Positions 27,180 to 36,961 of a stretch of 64,000 nucleotides of DNA are shown here, in pieces. Source of the stretch: Bacillus cereus group sp. RP43. Its GTDB lineage: Bacteria; Bacillota; Bacilli; Bacillales; Bacillaceae_G. Both the position numbers and the translations under genes were made by a program. The notes beneath the pieces are model-generated. The model ran no database searches. It worked only from the letters and a program-made list of their open reading frames with translations, and was not told the DNA's origin. The stretch is from NCBI RefSeq assembly GCF_040459645.1, contig NZ_JARVHQ010000001.1, forward strand, positions 372,001 through 436,000, given 5' to 3'. Numbering within the stretch: the first letter of the stretch is position 1; every line of letters starts with the position of its first letter.

Positions 27180-27392
27180 ATGAAAAATAAATACGTAGTA
27201 GCTATTTCTTTCATGATCTTAGCGATTATTTCTTTAACTATATATGCTTCAAACAGTAAAGTAGGAGCGGATGGATTTCTTGAAGAACCTTTCTTTTTCC
27301 TAGTACCGATAAGTTATGTATTCTTCTTTAGTGGTATTGGTGTATTACTATTTGGATTTATTACTTCAAAGCTGAGAAAAAGTAATAGATAA
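27180..27392 (+). CDS. Small DUF3955-like membrane protein
   Basis: A 70-residue protein with two hydrophobic helices (about 6-24 and 41-61) and a basic end (KLRKSNR). It resembles small DUF3955 proteins of unknown function. ATG 27180 follows AAAGGAGAATG. A longer in-frame reading from 27027 would run through the terminator of the preceding operon and is rejected. Confidence 0.7.
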   Translation: MKNKYVVAISFMILAIISLTIYASNSKVGADGFLEEPFFFLVPISYVFFFSGIGVLLFGFITSKLRKSNR

Positions 27393-27529
27393 AGTGAAGT
27401 TTAATTAGTGAGGGATTCATCAATCGGGACAAAATACTCACTATGAAATAGAAACATACCATATGGAAGAAAAATAATAAGTGAGCTGAATAATGATGAA
27501 TCATTATTTTTTATAATGGTAGACAAGTA

Positions 27530-27693
27530 GGGGCAGCTATAACGCTAGCCGGAGCACAGGGGACAATTCATGCTGTGAATCAAGTTATTCAAATGCAGCA
27601 ACAGGCACAATTTGCACAAATGATGCAAAGTCAGTATATGCCGTATTCACAGCTTCCGATGCAAATTGTACATTACGATGTGCATCCAGCTGA
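27530..27693 (+). pseudogene. Gene fragment broken by bcr1
   Basis: An open stretch reads NGRQVGAAITLAGAQGTIHA and then a Gln/Met-rich run (QMQQQAQFAQMMQSQYMPYS) to HYDVHPAD, where bcr1 begins. It has a TGA just upstream and no start or ribosome binding site, so it is truncated at the 5' end and interrupted at the 3' end. Coding-like sequence resumes after the repeat (27853-27895, reading [13 protein letters not shown] in another frame). Composition suggests a spore-coat-like protein, but I do not recognise it. Confidence 0.55.
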
Positions 27694-27852
27694 TTTATCC
27701 CGCTATTTGCCGGGCAGTAAAACTCCCACCTCAAAATTTGGCAGGAGCAAAGAAGTTAGGTGGGAGATCAACTGCCCGTAAACGCCCGATTGGTGAAGGC
27801 TAATAATCAGTGGGTAAGAACAAAATCCCCACTGATTAAAGTTTCACTTTAT
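27694..27852 (+). repeat. bcr1 repeat, full-length copy inside a gene remnant
   Basis: 159 bases from TTTATCCCGCTATTTGCCGG to GTTTCACTTTAT, bounded by TTTAT on both sides, consistent with the TTTAT target duplication described for bcr1. Sequence on each side appears to belong to one former gene. Confidence 0.9.
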
Positions 27853-27881
27853 TTTCCATTCCATATGGCGGGACATACTTC

Positions 27882-28238
27882 TTATATTCCACCGAGCTTC
27901 ATTCCAAGGAATGCGAATAGGATACCAATTATGTAAGTAGTACTTAAATATAAAAGGAATGTGTAAATTTTTTTGCGATTGAGAAGCTGAATGGACTCTA
28001 ATTTAAGTGTCGAAAATGTGGTGAATGCGCCCATAAATCCAGTTCCTAATAATAATTGCCATCCTGTAGAGACTCCGTTGCCAATTATATACCCGAGTAA
28101 AAATGCTCCTGTTATATTAATAAGGAATGTAGCAATTGGAAAGGGTGTTTTATTTCTTTTTTTAAACCAATTGCTAATTGCAAATCGTGTAATCGCACCG
28201 AAAAACCCTCCAGTTGCCACTAATAAAGCTTCCATCAT
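27882..28238 (-). CDS. crcB2: Fluoride channel CrcB/Fluc, second subunit
   Basis: A 118-residue four-helix membrane protein that exports fluoride. Family motifs seen are the [11 protein letters not shown]-terminal signature, the central [13 protein letters not shown] helix with the pore Asn, and [15 protein letters not shown] with the Phe box and Na-site region. It overlaps the upstream crcB gene by four bases. Gram-positive genomes often encode two complementary subunits that form antiparallel heterodimers, as expected here. Confidence 0.95.
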   Translation of the reverse strand: MMEALLVATGGFFGAITRFAISNWFKKRNKTPFPIATFLINITGAFLLGYIIGNGVSTGWQLLLGTGFMGAFTTFSTLKLESIQLLNRKKIYTFLLYLSTTYIIGILFAFLGMKLGGI

Positions 28239-28648
28239 AAGTGATCACCTTCCGTGAGTGATTTCTTAATTAAGAAATCACCTAGTGTATAGCCAAGTCC
28301 AGACATAATGAGACCGCCAAGTATGCTACATGATACATATAAGAAGGCCATGCTCCATTCAGAATGATTGATTAATTGCATGGTTTCTACACTAAATGTT
28401 GAAAACGTCGTAAAAGAACCTATGAATCCAGTTCCGATGCCTGTGATAACCTCCGAAGGTAAGATGTTTAGTTGTGCAACATATGTAGTCAGCCATGCTA
28501 ATAAGAAGCAGCCGATTAAGTTGATGAGTAATGTAGCTAATGGAAATGAATGATGCCAAAATTCATGAATAGTAAGACCTAAATAATAACGAGAAAGGGC
28601 TCCTAATATACCGGCTATACCGACGATAATATAAATCAAATTCCTCAC
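28235..28648 (-). CDS. crcB1: Fluoride channel CrcB/Fluc, first subunit
   Basis: Four-helix fluoride exporter subunit with [25 protein letters not shown] and [20 protein letters not shown] at 28648 gives 137 residues, which fits the family; a TTG three codons later has the better spacing from GAGGTG, so the exact start is uncertain, while the ATG at 28669 would lie beside the riboswitch terminator. It is the first gene of crcB1-crcB2, controlled by the fluoride riboswitch immediately upstream. Confidence 0.93.
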   Translation of the reverse strand: MRNLIYIIVGIAGILGALSRYYLGLTIHEFWHHSFPLATLLINLIGCFLLAWLTTYVAQLNILPSEVITGIGTGFIGSFTTFSTFSVETMQLINHSEWSMAFLYVSCSILGGLIMSGLGYTLGDFLIKKSLTEGDHL

Positions 28649-28667
28649 CTCTTTAAATAGCTTGCTC

Positions 28668-28750
28668 AAAAAAATAGACTCCTACCAGTAGATATACTGA
28701 TAGGAGTCATTAGCTAAGCAGCGGTTAAGGCGAACTCCATCGCCTATGAT
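28668..28750 (-). promoter_or_regulatory. Fluoride riboswitch (crcB motif) with terminator
   Basis: On the minus strand: ATAGGCGATGGAGTTCGCC, then GCTGCTTAGCTAATGACTCC, which matches the crcB RNA pseudoknot aptamer almost exactly. It runs into a terminator hairpin (GACTCCTATCAGTA / TACTGGTAGGAGTC) followed by seven T on that strand, just before crcB1. Fluoride binding is expected to prevent termination. Confidence 0.95.
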
Positions 28751-28974
28751 TATTACATATAGTGTACTAAACATTGTGTTTAATTTCCAGTGGAGAAGTT
28801 GATGCATTCTGTATTTCTATAGTGGTTTAAGATAGGGAGGGTTAACTTATAAATTAAATATAATGATATAATGTTTTGAGTGTGATAAAATGTTTCTTAT
28901 GTCTGTCATTTGATTTTAGTTAACTGAAAATAAAGAAAAGTAAAATTTTGCATTTTAGAAAAGGAGTCATTTAT

Positions 28975-30033
28975 TTGAAGAAATTATTAAAAATAGTACT
29001 TATATGTATTTTAGTAGGAGCGGGCGCTTTAGGTGGATTTTTAGGGTATATGACACTTACAAAAGAACAACCAGCGGACATTATAAGCTTGAAGGTGGAA
29101 AACAATAAGGAGCGCGTAATAGCGCCTGGAAATGAATTTAAAGTTACAACATTTAATATTGGATATGCTGGATTAGATAAGGAACAAGATTTCTTTATGG
29201 ATGGAGGGAAAGGATCTGGTTCAAGTAGTAAAGAGCAAACGGAAACTAACTTAAAGAATATGCTTTCGTTTTTACAAAATGAGAATAGTGATTTTGCGCT
29301 ATTACAAGAAGTGGATATAAAATCACTTCGATCATTTGATGTAAATGGACATGAATTTTTGCAAAAAGGATTACCTGATTATGCTTCGTCATTCGGAAAA
29401 AATTACGATACAAAATGGGTCCCTGTACCGATAACAAGTCCAATGGGATATGCTGAAGCTGGACTAAGTACATTTTCTAAATATACAGTTCAAGCAGCGA
29501 AAAGATTTCAGCTTCCTGGAATGGAGCCTTGGCCGAAGCGTTTATTTGATTTAGACAGAGCGATTGTTGAATATAAAATTCCTGTTAATAATGGAAAGCA
29601 TGTTAGACTCGTAAATTTACATTTGTCTGCTTATGATGAAGGCGGAAAAATTAGAAAGCAGCAAGTGGAGTATTTAAAAGAATATATGAACAAGCATTAT
29701 AAAAATGGTGATTATGTAATAATGGGCGGAGACTGGAATCAATTAATTTCTAACGCTCAGTTAAGTGATCCGAAATTTGTGAAAGAGCGTCCTGAGTGGT
29801 TAGTAGAGTTACCGAAGGACTTTACTGACGGTGGCTTTCAGTGGGCTGTAGATCCATCTGTTATGACTGTGAGAGATGATGTGAAGAAATATGTGGAAGG
29901 TGAAAATTTCGTCACGATTATTGATGGCTTTATCGTTTCACCGAATGTTGAGATTGTAAATGTACAAGGGAAAGATTTAAAGTTTGAAAATAGTGATCAT
30001 AACCCAGTGAGTGCGGTATTTAAGCTGAAGTAA
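28975..30033 (+). CDS. Membrane-anchored endonuclease/exonuclease/phosphatase family protein
   Basis: A 352-residue protein with an N-terminal membrane anchor (about 5-25) and an outside EEP (DNase I-like/sphingomyelinase-like) domain. Catalytic motifs are TTFNIGYAG, ALLQEVD (metal-binding Glu), LVNLHLSAYD, GGDWNQL and the terminal NSDHNPVSA His. The start is TTG at 28975 with AAAAGGAG upstream. The enzyme could be a phosphodiesterase or nuclease; substrate unknown. The next gene is 34 bases downstream, a likely operon. The 28751-28974 stretch upstream shows no further element. Confidence 0.82.
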   Translation: MKKLLKIVLICILVGAGALGGFLGYMTLTKEQPADIISLKVENNKERVIAPGNEFKVTTFNIGYAGLDKEQDFFMDGGKGSGSSSKEQTETNLKNMLSFLQNENSDFALLQEVDIKSLRSFDVNGHEFLQKGLPDYASSFGKNYDTKWVPVPITSPMGYAEAGLSTFSKYTVQAAKRFQLPGMEPWPKRLFDLDRAIVEYKIPVNNGKHVRLVNLHLSAYDEGGKIRKQQVEYLKEYMNKHYKNGDYVIMGGDWNQLISNAQLSDPKFVKERPEWLVELPKDFTDGGFQWAVDPSVMTVRDDVKKYVEGENFVTIIDGFIVSPNVEIVNVQGKDLKFENSDHNPVSAVFKLK

Positions 30034-30067
30034 TTGATACGTATGAGTAGAAGGTGGGGCTTCATAT

Positions 30068-31570
30068 ATGGAGTGGTTAAAGAGAAGTTGTTTTTCTAAC
30101 CTTGAGAAAGAATCACAGAAAAATCATTTATTACTGTTTATCACAATTTGTAGTTTCTTCCTTGGTATAATCGCGATTGGGTATTACGGATATATTTTTA
30201 CAGAGAGAGCAATAGCGTTTTGGATTTGTGGTATTTCTGTCGTTGTATTTGGAACGCTTCTTACATTTATAGAAAGTATGGAAGCAATGTATAAATACAT
30301 CATGACATTTATGCTGCTTATTATGTCTTTCATTATGGTACAAGCATTTAATGAAAGCCCGGCTGTATTTCAAATGGTCTATTTTACACTAGCAGTTTCA
30401 CTTATTTATTTAAGTGAACGTCTCATTTTAACTCTTGGCGGGATAGCTGTCGTTATTACATTTATACTTTGTAGTTATTGGCCAAATCAATTCTTTGCGT
30501 ATACAGCCTCATCCGAAGCTGCGAATTTCGCAAGTTTGTTAGCGATTGTAACGATCGCAATGTGGGGTGTAACGAAGATTGGCTCTAATCTGTTGGCTCG
30601 TTTAAGTGATGAGAAGCAAGAAGTAATGAGAAAGGCTCAAGAGCTAGAAGAGACACAAAGGCTTATTGAGGAAACAGTTGTGAAACTAGATAGTAATTTC
30701 AATTATTTAAGACAAAATATGAATACATCGATGGAGTCGATGAGTGAAATTAATTTTGCTTTTGAAGAGGTGGCAGTTGGCACGCAATCGCAATCAGAGA
30801 TGATGTCTCGTTCAGTAGAAGTATTGAATGATATGGAGGGAAATATTGAACAAATTATCTCTCAAGTAAGAAATGCATCGATTCGTGTTGATAAAAGTTT
30901 GGAGATTTCGAAGGGTAGTGTAAATACTTTAAGAAGTTTTGAAGCTAATATGAGAAGTTTAAATGATGTTGTTTCACAATCAGGAACTATATTTAGAGAA
31001 TTAATGATGCAATCGAAACAAATTAATGAAATTGTAGATGTAATAACGAATATTTCAAGTCAGACGAGTTTGTTAGCTTTAAATGCAAATATTGAGGCAG
31101 CAAGGGCAGGCGAGCATGGAAAAGGTTTTGCGATTGTAGCGAATGAAGTATTAAAGCTTGCTGAAGAATCGAATCGTTCTGCGGGGAGAATTCAAGGGAT
31201 TTTGAAGGAGTTTAGTAATCAAGCAAGTAAAGTAGAAGTGCAGGTAGAGAAGTCACAAAGAGTACAAGAAGAATGTAACGAAATGTTAGCAAGTGTTTTA
31301 ACGAATGTAACGGATTTAGGGAAGTTTATTGATGCGATTAATGATGTAATGAGGGAGATTGTTGGTCATCAAGAAAGTTTCCAAGCTAAAACGACGAATA
31401 TCGTAAAGGACGTTACACATGCTTCTAACGTAATTCAACAAACTTCTGCAGCTACGGAAGAAGTGTTAGCGAGTGTTGAAGAAGAAAAGCATCGAAATGA
31501 TATATCGGTGAAGACGTTACATACTGTTAGCGAGCAAGTGAAATTGCTAGAAGATATTCTAGAAAAATAA
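30068..31570 (+). CDS. Methyl-accepting chemotaxis-like protein with polytopic membrane domain
   Basis: A 500-residue signalling protein with six predicted membrane helices in the first 175 residues instead of the usual two-helix periplasmic sensor, no obvious HAMP domain, and a coiled-coil MCP signalling domain (about 200-500). The hairpin tip is [20 protein letters not shown]. The sensor is embedded in the membrane, so it may sense a membrane-linked signal. AAGGTGGGG precedes ATG. It follows the EEP gene closely, suggesting co-expression. Confidence 0.85.
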   Translation: MEWLKRSCFSNLEKESQKNHLLLFITICSFFLGIIAIGYYGYIFTERAIAFWICGISVVVFGTLLTFIESMEAMYKYIMTFMLLIMSFIMVQAFNESPAVFQMVYFTLAVSLIYLSERLILTLGGIAVVITFILCSYWPNQFFAYTASSEAANFASLLAIVTIAMWGVTKIGSNLLARLSDEKQEVMRKAQELEETQRLIEETVVKLDSNFNYLRQNMNTSMESMSEINFAFEEVAVGTQSQSEMMSRSVEVLNDMEGNIEQIISQVRNASIRVDKSLEISKGSVNTLRSFEANMRSLNDVVSQSGTIFRELMMQSKQINEIVDVITNISSQTSLLALNANIEAARAGEHGKGFAIVANEVLKLAEESNRSAGRIQGILKEFSNQASKVEVQVEKSQRVQEECNEMLASVLTNVTDLGKFIDAINDVMREIVGHQESFQAKTTNIVKDVTHASNVIQQTSAATEEVLASVEEEKHRNDISVKTLHTVSEQVKLLEDILEK

Positions 31571-31678
31571 TATCGATGAAAAAGAGCACTTGATAGGAAT
31601 TTAATTGCTTTTCTCCGCGTTTTCTGCCAAGCTTAAGGAGAAAAATACTTCGAAGAAAGAAATATATAGGTGACGCAT

Positions 31679-32074
31679 ATGATTGAAGTTAAGACTTCTG
31701 AACTTAGTGATGGAGAATTTAATAGAGGTGTATTTGCAACTCGTGATATTAAAAAGGGTGAGTTGATACACTCAGCACCAGTTATCTCTTATCCGAATGA
31801 ACAGCATGAACACATTGAGAAAACGTTACTTGCTGACTACGCATTTGAGTATGGGGTAAATCATACGGCATTCCTTTTAGGATACGGCATGTTATTTAAT
31901 CATTCATATAAGCCGAATGCAACGTATGATATTGTCTTTGAGAATCATATGTTTAACTTCTTTGCTTACAAAGATATAAAAGCGGGAGAAGAGATTTTAA
32001 TCAATTATAATGGTGAAGTTGATGACGATGAGCTATTATGGTTTGATAAGGAAAAAGAAGAGAACGAAAAATAA
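31679..32074 (+). CDS. SET-domain protein
   Basis: A 131-residue protein that is almost entirely a SET methyltransferase-like domain: RGVFATRDIKKGELI at the start, GMLFNHSYKPNATYD in the middle and KAGEEILINYNGE near the end, where SET domains have the pseudoknot N-H and the catalytic Tyr. Bacterial SET proteins are scattered and mostly of unknown substrate. The start at 31679 has AGGTGA five bases upstream; GTG 31670 lies in that site. A terminator follows. Confidence 0.85.
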   Translation: MIEVKTSELSDGEFNRGVFATRDIKKGELIHSAPVISYPNEQHEHIEKTLLADYAFEYGVNHTAFLLGYGMLFNHSYKPNATYDIVFENHMFNFFAYKDIKAGEEILINYNGEVDDDELLWFDKEKEENEK

Positions 32075-32087
32075 TTTAAAGAGTATA

Positions 32088-32124
32088 AAAAGGGCACATT
32101 CTGTGGGATGTGCCCTTTTTTTAT
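32088..32124 (+). terminator. Terminator after SET gene
   Basis: AAAGGGCACAT / ATGTGCCCTTT stem followed by T. Confidence 0.85.
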
Positions 32125-32461
32125 TGATGAAAATAAAGTAAAGATTACAAAAAAATACCACTTTTCTTTCGTATGGTATAGTAAGATATTGAAGGGTATT
32201 GCTTTGAAAAACCTATATATTTTACAAATTGTTGTCTATATGGTTACATGTCAAGTTTAGTAGCCCATTTGGGTTGCTTTATTATGCGATATATATTTTA
32301 ATATGAGTGGAACCTCTTATAATTTAAGAGGTTTATAGGTGTGCTTTATGTACACTTTATCCACCACTTGGGCTTTTTATTTGTAGCGCATTGTTATGTG
32401 GGGATATTATGGGCCCGTGGATAGCGGGATAAAAAGATTATAGAAATAGAGGAATCGTAAA
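32125..32461. other. Intergenic region before murB with hairpins and a bcr1 end
   Basis: No gene seen. It has a 9-bp hairpin AACCTCTTA / TAAGAGGTT (about 32310-32332), a pair of CCCATTTGGG- and CCACTTGGGC-like stretches, and at 32419-32434 the reverse complement of the bcr1 5' end (minus strand reads TTTTTATCCCGCTATCC). This looks like a decayed repeat. Confidence 0.4.
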
Positions 32462-33376
32462 ATGAATATGCATGAGGTTTATAAATATTTAAGTACAGTA
32501 TTGCCTGAAGGTCATGTGAAGCAAGATGAAATGCTAAAGAATCATACGCATATTAAAGTTGGCGGGAAAGCGGATGTATTCGTTGCTCCTACGAATTATG
32601 ATGAAATTCAAGAAGTTATAAAGTATGCGAATCAATACAATATTCCAGTTACGTTTTTAGGAAATGGATCGAATGTCATTATTAAAGACGGTGGTCTTCG
32701 CGGGATTACAGTAAGTTTAATTCATATTACAGATGTTACTGTAACAGGAACGACGATTGTGGCACAGTGCGGTGCAGCAATTATTGATGTATCACGTATT
32801 GCGTTAGACCACAATTTAACAGGTCTTGAGTTTGCTTGTGGTATTCCAGGTTCAGTTGGCGGAGCATTATATATGAATGCTGGTGCGTACGGTGGGGAAG
32901 TATCGTTTGTATTAACAGAAGCTGTTGTAATGACGGGTGATGGAGAGCTACGTACTTTAACGAAAGAAGCATTTGAATTTGGATATCGTAAGAGTGTATT
33001 TGCGAACAATCATTACATTATTCTTGAAGCGAGGTTTGAACTTGAAGAAGGTGTACGTGAAGAGATTAAGGAAAAGATGGATGATTTAACGTATAAGCGT
33101 GAATCAAAACAACCTTTAGAGTATCCTTCATGCGGTAGTGTATTTAAGCGTCCACCAAATAATTTTGCGGGTAAGCTTATTCAAGAATCAGGATTGCAAG
33201 GTAAGCGAATTGGCGGAGTGGAAGTTTCTTTAAAACACGCTGGATTTATGGTGAATGTTGATAACGGAACAGCACAAGATTACATCGATTTAATTCACTT
33301 CGTACAAAAGACAGTTGAAGAGAAATTCGGTGTGAAGTTAGAGAGAGAAGTAAGGATTATTGGAGAAAATCTATAA
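32462..33376 (+). CDS. murB: UDP-N-acetylenolpyruvoylglucosamine reductase
   Basis: FAD-dependent enzyme making UDP-N-acetylmuramate for peptidoglycan. The 304-residue protein has the FAD-binding segment [51 protein letters not shown] and the type-II substrate domain with catalytic Ser in [11 protein letters not shown] and Glu near EVRIIGE. GAGG lies about nine bases before ATG. It stands alone, away from the dcw/mur cluster, so it is probably the second, accessory MurB typical of the B. cereus group (inference). Confidence 0.95.
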   Translation: MNMHEVYKYLSTVLPEGHVKQDEMLKNHTHIKVGGKADVFVAPTNYDEIQEVIKYANQYNIPVTFLGNGSNVIIKDGGLRGITVSLIHITDVTVTGTTIVAQCGAAIIDVSRIALDHNLTGLEFACGIPGSVGGALYMNAGAYGGEVSFVLTEAVVMTGDGELRTLTKEAFEFGYRKSVFANNHYIILEARFELEEGVREEIKEKMDDLTYKRESKQPLEYPSCGSVFKRPPNNFAGKLIQESGLQGKRIGGVEVSLKHAGFMVNVDNGTAQDYIDLIHFVQKTVEEKFGVKLEREVRIIGENL

Positions 33377-33437
33377 TAATCTTTGAATTAAAAACGTATA
33401 AAAGTATGAATTATTTTAAAATAACATTTGGGTATTG

Positions 33438-33466
33438 TTGACAATTTGTTTTCAATTCAATATAAT
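33438..33466 (+). promoter_or_regulatory. Consensus sigma-A promoter for tyrS
   Basis: TTGACA and TATAAT, both perfect, with 17 bases between them, just upstream of the T-box leader. Confidence 0.9.
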
Positions 33467-33483
33467 GGCTAATAATTTAACAA

Positions 33484-33728
33484 ATAACATACGTTGAAAG
33501 AGCCCAGTAGCAGTTTGTCACTGTTATCAAAGAGAGCTAGGGGTTGCTGGAACCTAGCACAAACAAACTTGTGAATTACACTCTGGAGTATCTTAGGTAA
33601 CGCTAAGCGGAGTAGCAATCGATATTATTGCTAAGAGTGGTATGAGTAGCTATGCTATTTATGCAAACTGGGTGGTAACACGGTGAATAATCGTCCCTAT
33701 GTCATAGACATAGGGGCTTTTTTGTTTT
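33484..33728 (+). promoter_or_regulatory. T-box leader (tyrosine) of tyrS
   Basis: The leader contains the T-box motif TGGGTGGTAACACGG (33669-33683) whose TGGT bulge pairs with tRNA NCCA, an upstream specifier region GTGAATTACACTCTGGAG in which TAC (33577-33579) is the Tyr codon, and a terminator CCCTATGT / ACATAGGG followed by TTTTTTG. Uncharged tRNA-Tyr should allow read-through. Confidence 0.93.
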
Positions 33729-33753
33729 TAAAAAATAAAGGGGATGACAAAAG

Positions 33754-35013
33754 ATGAATATTATTGAAGAATTAGAATGGCGCGGTGCTGTGAATCAGCA
33801 GACAGATGAAGAAGGTTTACGTAAGTTAGTAGAAGAGAAAAAGATTTCGCTATACTGCGGAGTTGATCCGACTGGTGATAGTATGCATATCGGACATTTG
33901 ATTCCTTTTATGATGATGAAGAGATTCCAATTAGCTGGTCATCATCCTGTTATTTTAATTGGTGGGGCAACAGGAACAATTGGTGATCCAAGTGGACGTC
34001 AATCAGAGCGTCAACTGCAAACGTTAGAAGTAGTGCAGCATAATGTAGATGCGTTAACAGCACAAATGAAAAAGCTATTTGACTTCGGCGGGAATAGCGA
34101 AGTGAAGATGGTAAATAATTATGACTGGACACATAAAATAAATATTATCGAGTTTTTACGTGATTACGGAAAAAACTTTAGCATAAATAGCATGTTAGCA
34201 AAAGATATTGTCGCAAGTCGTTTAGATACAGGAATTTCATTTACAGAGTTCACGTACCAAATCTTGCAAGCAATGGACTTCCATCATTTATACAAAGAAG
34301 AAGATGTTCAATTGCAAATCGGTGGTAGTGATCAATGGGGAAATATTACGAGTGGTTTAGACTTAATTCGTAAATTAGAAGGCCACGAGGCGAAAGTATT
34401 CGGGCTAACAATTCCGTTATTATTAAAATCGGATGGTACGAAATTTGGTAAATCAGCAGGTGGTGCTATTTGGCTTGATCCGGAAAAAACAACACCGTTT
34501 GAATTTTACCAGTTCTGGGTGAATACAGATGACCGTGATGTAATTAAATACTTGAAATACTTTACGTTCTTAACGAAAGAGAGAATTGATGAATTAGCAG
34601 CGAAGGTAGAAACAGAGCCTCATAAACGCGAAGCGCAAAAAGTATTAGCAGAAGAAATGACGAAATTCGTTCATGGAGAAGAAGCACTTTTGCAGGCTGT
34701 GAAAATTACAGCGGCGTTATTTAGCGGAGATATTAAATCGTTAACAGCGGATGAAATTGAACAAGGATTTAAAGAGATGCCGACATTCGAGTCTTCAAAA
34801 GAGACGAAAAACATTGTAGAGTGGTTAGTTGATTTAGGAATTGAACCTTCTAGACGTCAAGCGCGTGAAGACATTAATAACGGTGCGATTTCTATGAATG
34901 GTGAGAAAGTAACGGATGTAGGTACGGATGTTACTGTAGAAAATTCGTTTGATGGAAGATTTATTATTATTCGTAAAGGGAAGAAGAACTATAGCTTAGT
35001 GAAATTGGGATAA
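33754..35013 (+). CDS. tyrS: Tyrosyl-tRNA synthetase
   Basis: Class I aminoacyl-tRNA synthetase charging tRNA-Tyr. The 419 residues show YCGVDPTGDSMHIGHL (HIGH motif), GGSDQWGNITSG (tyrosine recognition) and KFGKSAGGAIW (KFGKS motif), and an RNA-binding S4 domain from about 350 (PSRRQAREDINNGAISMNG). AAAGGGGATG precedes the ATG. Control is by the T-box immediately upstream. Some Bacillus strains carry two tyrS genes; whether another copy exists elsewhere cannot be seen. Confidence 0.96.
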   Translation: MNIIEELEWRGAVNQQTDEEGLRKLVEEKKISLYCGVDPTGDSMHIGHLIPFMMMKRFQLAGHHPVILIGGATGTIGDPSGRQSERQLQTLEVVQHNVDALTAQMKKLFDFGGNSEVKMVNNYDWTHKINIIEFLRDYGKNFSINSMLAKDIVASRLDTGISFTEFTYQILQAMDFHHLYKEEDVQLQIGGSDQWGNITSGLDLIRKLEGHEAKVFGLTIPLLLKSDGTKFGKSAGGAIWLDPEKTTPFEFYQFWVNTDDRDVIKYLKYFTFLTKERIDELAAKVETEPHKREAQKVLAEEMTKFVHGEEALLQAVKITAALFSGDIKSLTADEIEQGFKEMPTFESSKETKNIVEWLVDLGIEPSRRQAREDINNGAISMNGEKVTDVGTDVTVENSFDGRFIIIRKGKKNYSLVKLG

Positions 35014-35026
35014 TAGTTTTTGTGGA

Positions 35027-35062
35027 AGAGTGGAAGTAAGAAAGATACTTTCACTCTTTTCG
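35027..35062 (+). terminator. Terminator after tyrS
   Basis: AAGAGTGGAAGTA / TACTTTCACTCTT stem followed by TTCG. Confidence 0.65.
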
Positions 35063-35167
35063 TATACACAATTTCGACACAAAAAAGTCAGTATATTTAG
35101 ATAATTGAAGAGGGTTATAGTATTCCTCTGCCGAATATAAATAAGTAGAGAATATTACGGATAAAAA

Positions 35168-35198
35168 TAGCCCGAACCATGCCGGGCATGATTCGGGC
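35168..35198 (-). terminator. Terminator after ndh
   Basis: AGCCCGAACCATGCC and CATGATTCGGGCT form a long stem; on the minus strand it is followed by ATTTTTAT. Confidence 0.88.
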
Positions 35199-35209
35199 TT
35201 ATATTCAGA

Positions 35210-36388
35210 TTAGTAAGCTAAGCTGAATAGACCTTTAATGTGTGATAAGTAACGAACGTTACTTGCTTCTTTCATTAATGATGCCGGTAAGCCTTTAAGC
35301 GGAGTATTGCTTGCTCCGATTGTAGCAACAGCATCTTTACGTCCTAGACTAGCAAGTGTTCCAGAGTTGATAGGTGCGAACTCTTCGAATGCTTTGCCTT
35401 CTAGTGCTGCGTATAAGTTGTATCCAATTAATTCACCCATTTGCCAAGCGATTTGTGCAGTTGGTGGGTATGGACGACCGTCTGGAGAGAAGACAACAGC
35501 GCTGTCTCCAGCAACGAATACGTCTTTGTGAGAAGTAGATTGCAGGTGTGCATCAACAGTTGCACGTCCACGGTTTACTTCAAGACCTGATTCACCAATT
35601 AATGGGTTACCTTGTACGCCGCCTGTCCAAACGAATGTGTTAGCAACGATTTTTTGACCGTCTTTTAAGTCGATTTCATTGCCGGCAACGTTTGTTACAG
35701 GAAGACCTGTTAAGAATGTAACACCGCGTGCTTCTAAGCTAGTAGTTGCACGTTCGATTAAGTGATCTGGTAATACTGGAAGGATTTTTGGACCTGCTTC
35801 AACAAGAAGAAGTTTAACTTCTTTTGGATTTACGCCGTGGCTTTTTGCAAGTTTAGGCATAATGTCAGCAAGCTCACCAACTAGCTCAACGCCAGTTAAT
35901 CCGCCACCACCGATTACGATTGTAGCATCAGCTTCGTTTTTCGTTTTAGCGTATTCACGAATACGGTCTTCAACGTGTTTGTAGATTTTGTTTGCATCAG
36001 CAGCAGATTTTAATACCATGCTGTTTTCTTCTAGTCCTGGAATACCGAAGTAAGCAGTTTTACTTCCTAAAGCAACTACAAGTGCATCGTAAGATAGTGT
36101 AGTGCCACCAGCTAGTTTGATTTCTTTGCTATCAACTGAGAATGACTCAACTGTTGCAATTTTAAGATCGATGTCTTTGCCTTTGAAAAGCTTTGTAAGT
36201 GGCATTGCAACTGCTTGCTCAGCAACGTTACCAGCTGCAAGGCGGTGTAGTTCAGTGATGATTTGGTGCGTTGGGTATTGGTTAATCACTGTAACTTGTG
36301 CTTCTGATTTGCTGTAATATTTACGTACGTTTAGAGCGGCAAGAAGACCGCCATAACCAGCGCCTAAGATGACAATTTGTTTTGACAT
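35210..36388 (-). CDS. ndh: Type II NADH dehydrogenase
   Basis: Membrane-associated flavoprotein passing electrons from NADH to menaquinone without pumping protons. The 392 residues have an FAD dinucleotide-binding motif GAGYGG at the N terminus, a second NADH-binding motif IGGGGLTGVELVGELAD near 160, the FAD-contacting VFVAGDSAV and the quinone-site PPTAQIAWQMGE. The amphipathic C terminus (LMKEASNVRYLSHIKGLFSL) probably anchors it. It lies 44 bases downstream of a DUF1641 gene, the same arrangement as B. subtilis yjlC-ndh. Confidence 0.92.
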   Translation of the reverse strand: MSKQIVILGAGYGGLLAALNVRKYYSKSEAQVTVINQYPTHQIITELHRLAAGNVAEQAVAMPLTKLFKGKDIDLKIATVESFSVDSKEIKLAGGTTLSYDALVVALGSKTAYFGIPGLEENSMVLKSAADANKIYKHVEDRIREYAKTKNEADATIVIGGGGLTGVELVGELADIMPKLAKSHGVNPKEVKLLLVEAGPKILPVLPDHLIERATTSLEARGVTFLTGLPVTNVAGNEIDLKDGQKIVANTFVWTGGVQGNPLIGESGLEVNRGRATVDAHLQSTSHKDVFVAGDSAVVFSPDGRPYPPTAQIAWQMGELIGYNLYAALEGKAFEEFAPINSGTLASLGRKDAVATIGASNTPLKGLPASLMKEASNVRYLSHIKGLFSLAY

Positions 36389-36432
36389 AGTATGATATCC
36401 CCCGTCTTTACTAATTGTTGTTATAAGTTAAA

Positions 36433-36873
36433 TTATTTATTGTTACGTTCTGCACTAATTTGAAGGTATGCGTTCACAAAGCGGAACATTTTTTGTGCTT
36501 GTGGGTCTTTTAGTAATTTTAATAGACCGAACAGGCCGATAACTTCGTTGCTTTCGTCAGCACGATCTTTCGCTTCGATAGCAGTTGCAGCCATGCCTTT
36601 CACTGTATCTTTTACAGGTTCTACAAGCTCTGTGATTGCACTAACAGTGTCGCTTTTTAATACTTCATCAGTAGCAACAGTTTGAGCGAAGTCATAAGAC
36701 TTAGTTAAAATATTAACAAGCTCAGTTAATTTTGGAAGCTGTTCCACTAGTGTTGTTAATGATTCTTGTACCTCAGGTTTTAACAACTGATCAAGTACAT
36801 CAAGTTGTCCTTGGCTAGCAGAAATTTGTACAGTTTCTTGTTCTGGCTTTGTTTGAGTCATAGTTTCTGGCAT
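36433..36873 (-). CDS. yjlC: DUF1641 protein, YjlC-like
   Basis: Cytoplasmic, acidic helical protein of 146 residues from the ATG at 36873 (AAGGAG eight bases upstream; a TTG two codons earlier is too close). The DUF1641 core is LVEQLPKLTELVNILTKSYD and NEVIGLFGLLKLLKDPQAQK. The family is encoded beside NADH dehydrogenase or formate dehydrogenase genes, but its function is unknown. First gene of the ndh operon. Confidence 0.85.
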   Translation of the reverse strand: MPETMTQTKPEQETVQISASQGQLDVLDQLLKPEVQESLTTLVEQLPKLTELVNILTKSYDFAQTVATDEVLKSDTVSAITELVEPVKDTVKGMAATAIEAKDRADESNEVIGLFGLLKLLKDPQAQKMFRFVNAYLQISAERNNK

Positions 36874-36931
36874 CTCCAATTCTCCTTTACGATAGCAATA
36901 CTCTTATTTTTGATAGGTAAGATAGTAAACG

Positions 36932-36961
36932 TTTGCGAAACTTTATACAAAGTTTCACAAA
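36932..36961. promoter_or_regulatory. Palindrome upstream of yjlC-ndh, possible Rex site
   Basis: TTTGCGAAACTTT and AAAGTTTCACAAA are inverted repeats separated by ATAC, 59 bases before the yjlC start. The half TTTCACAA matches half of the Rex operator TTGTGAA...TTCACAA, and Rex controls yjlC-ndh in B. subtilis, but the spacing is wider than the standard site. The rest of 36962-37303 is AT-rich with an imperfect palindrome near 37100-37140 and no gene. Confidence 0.45.
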
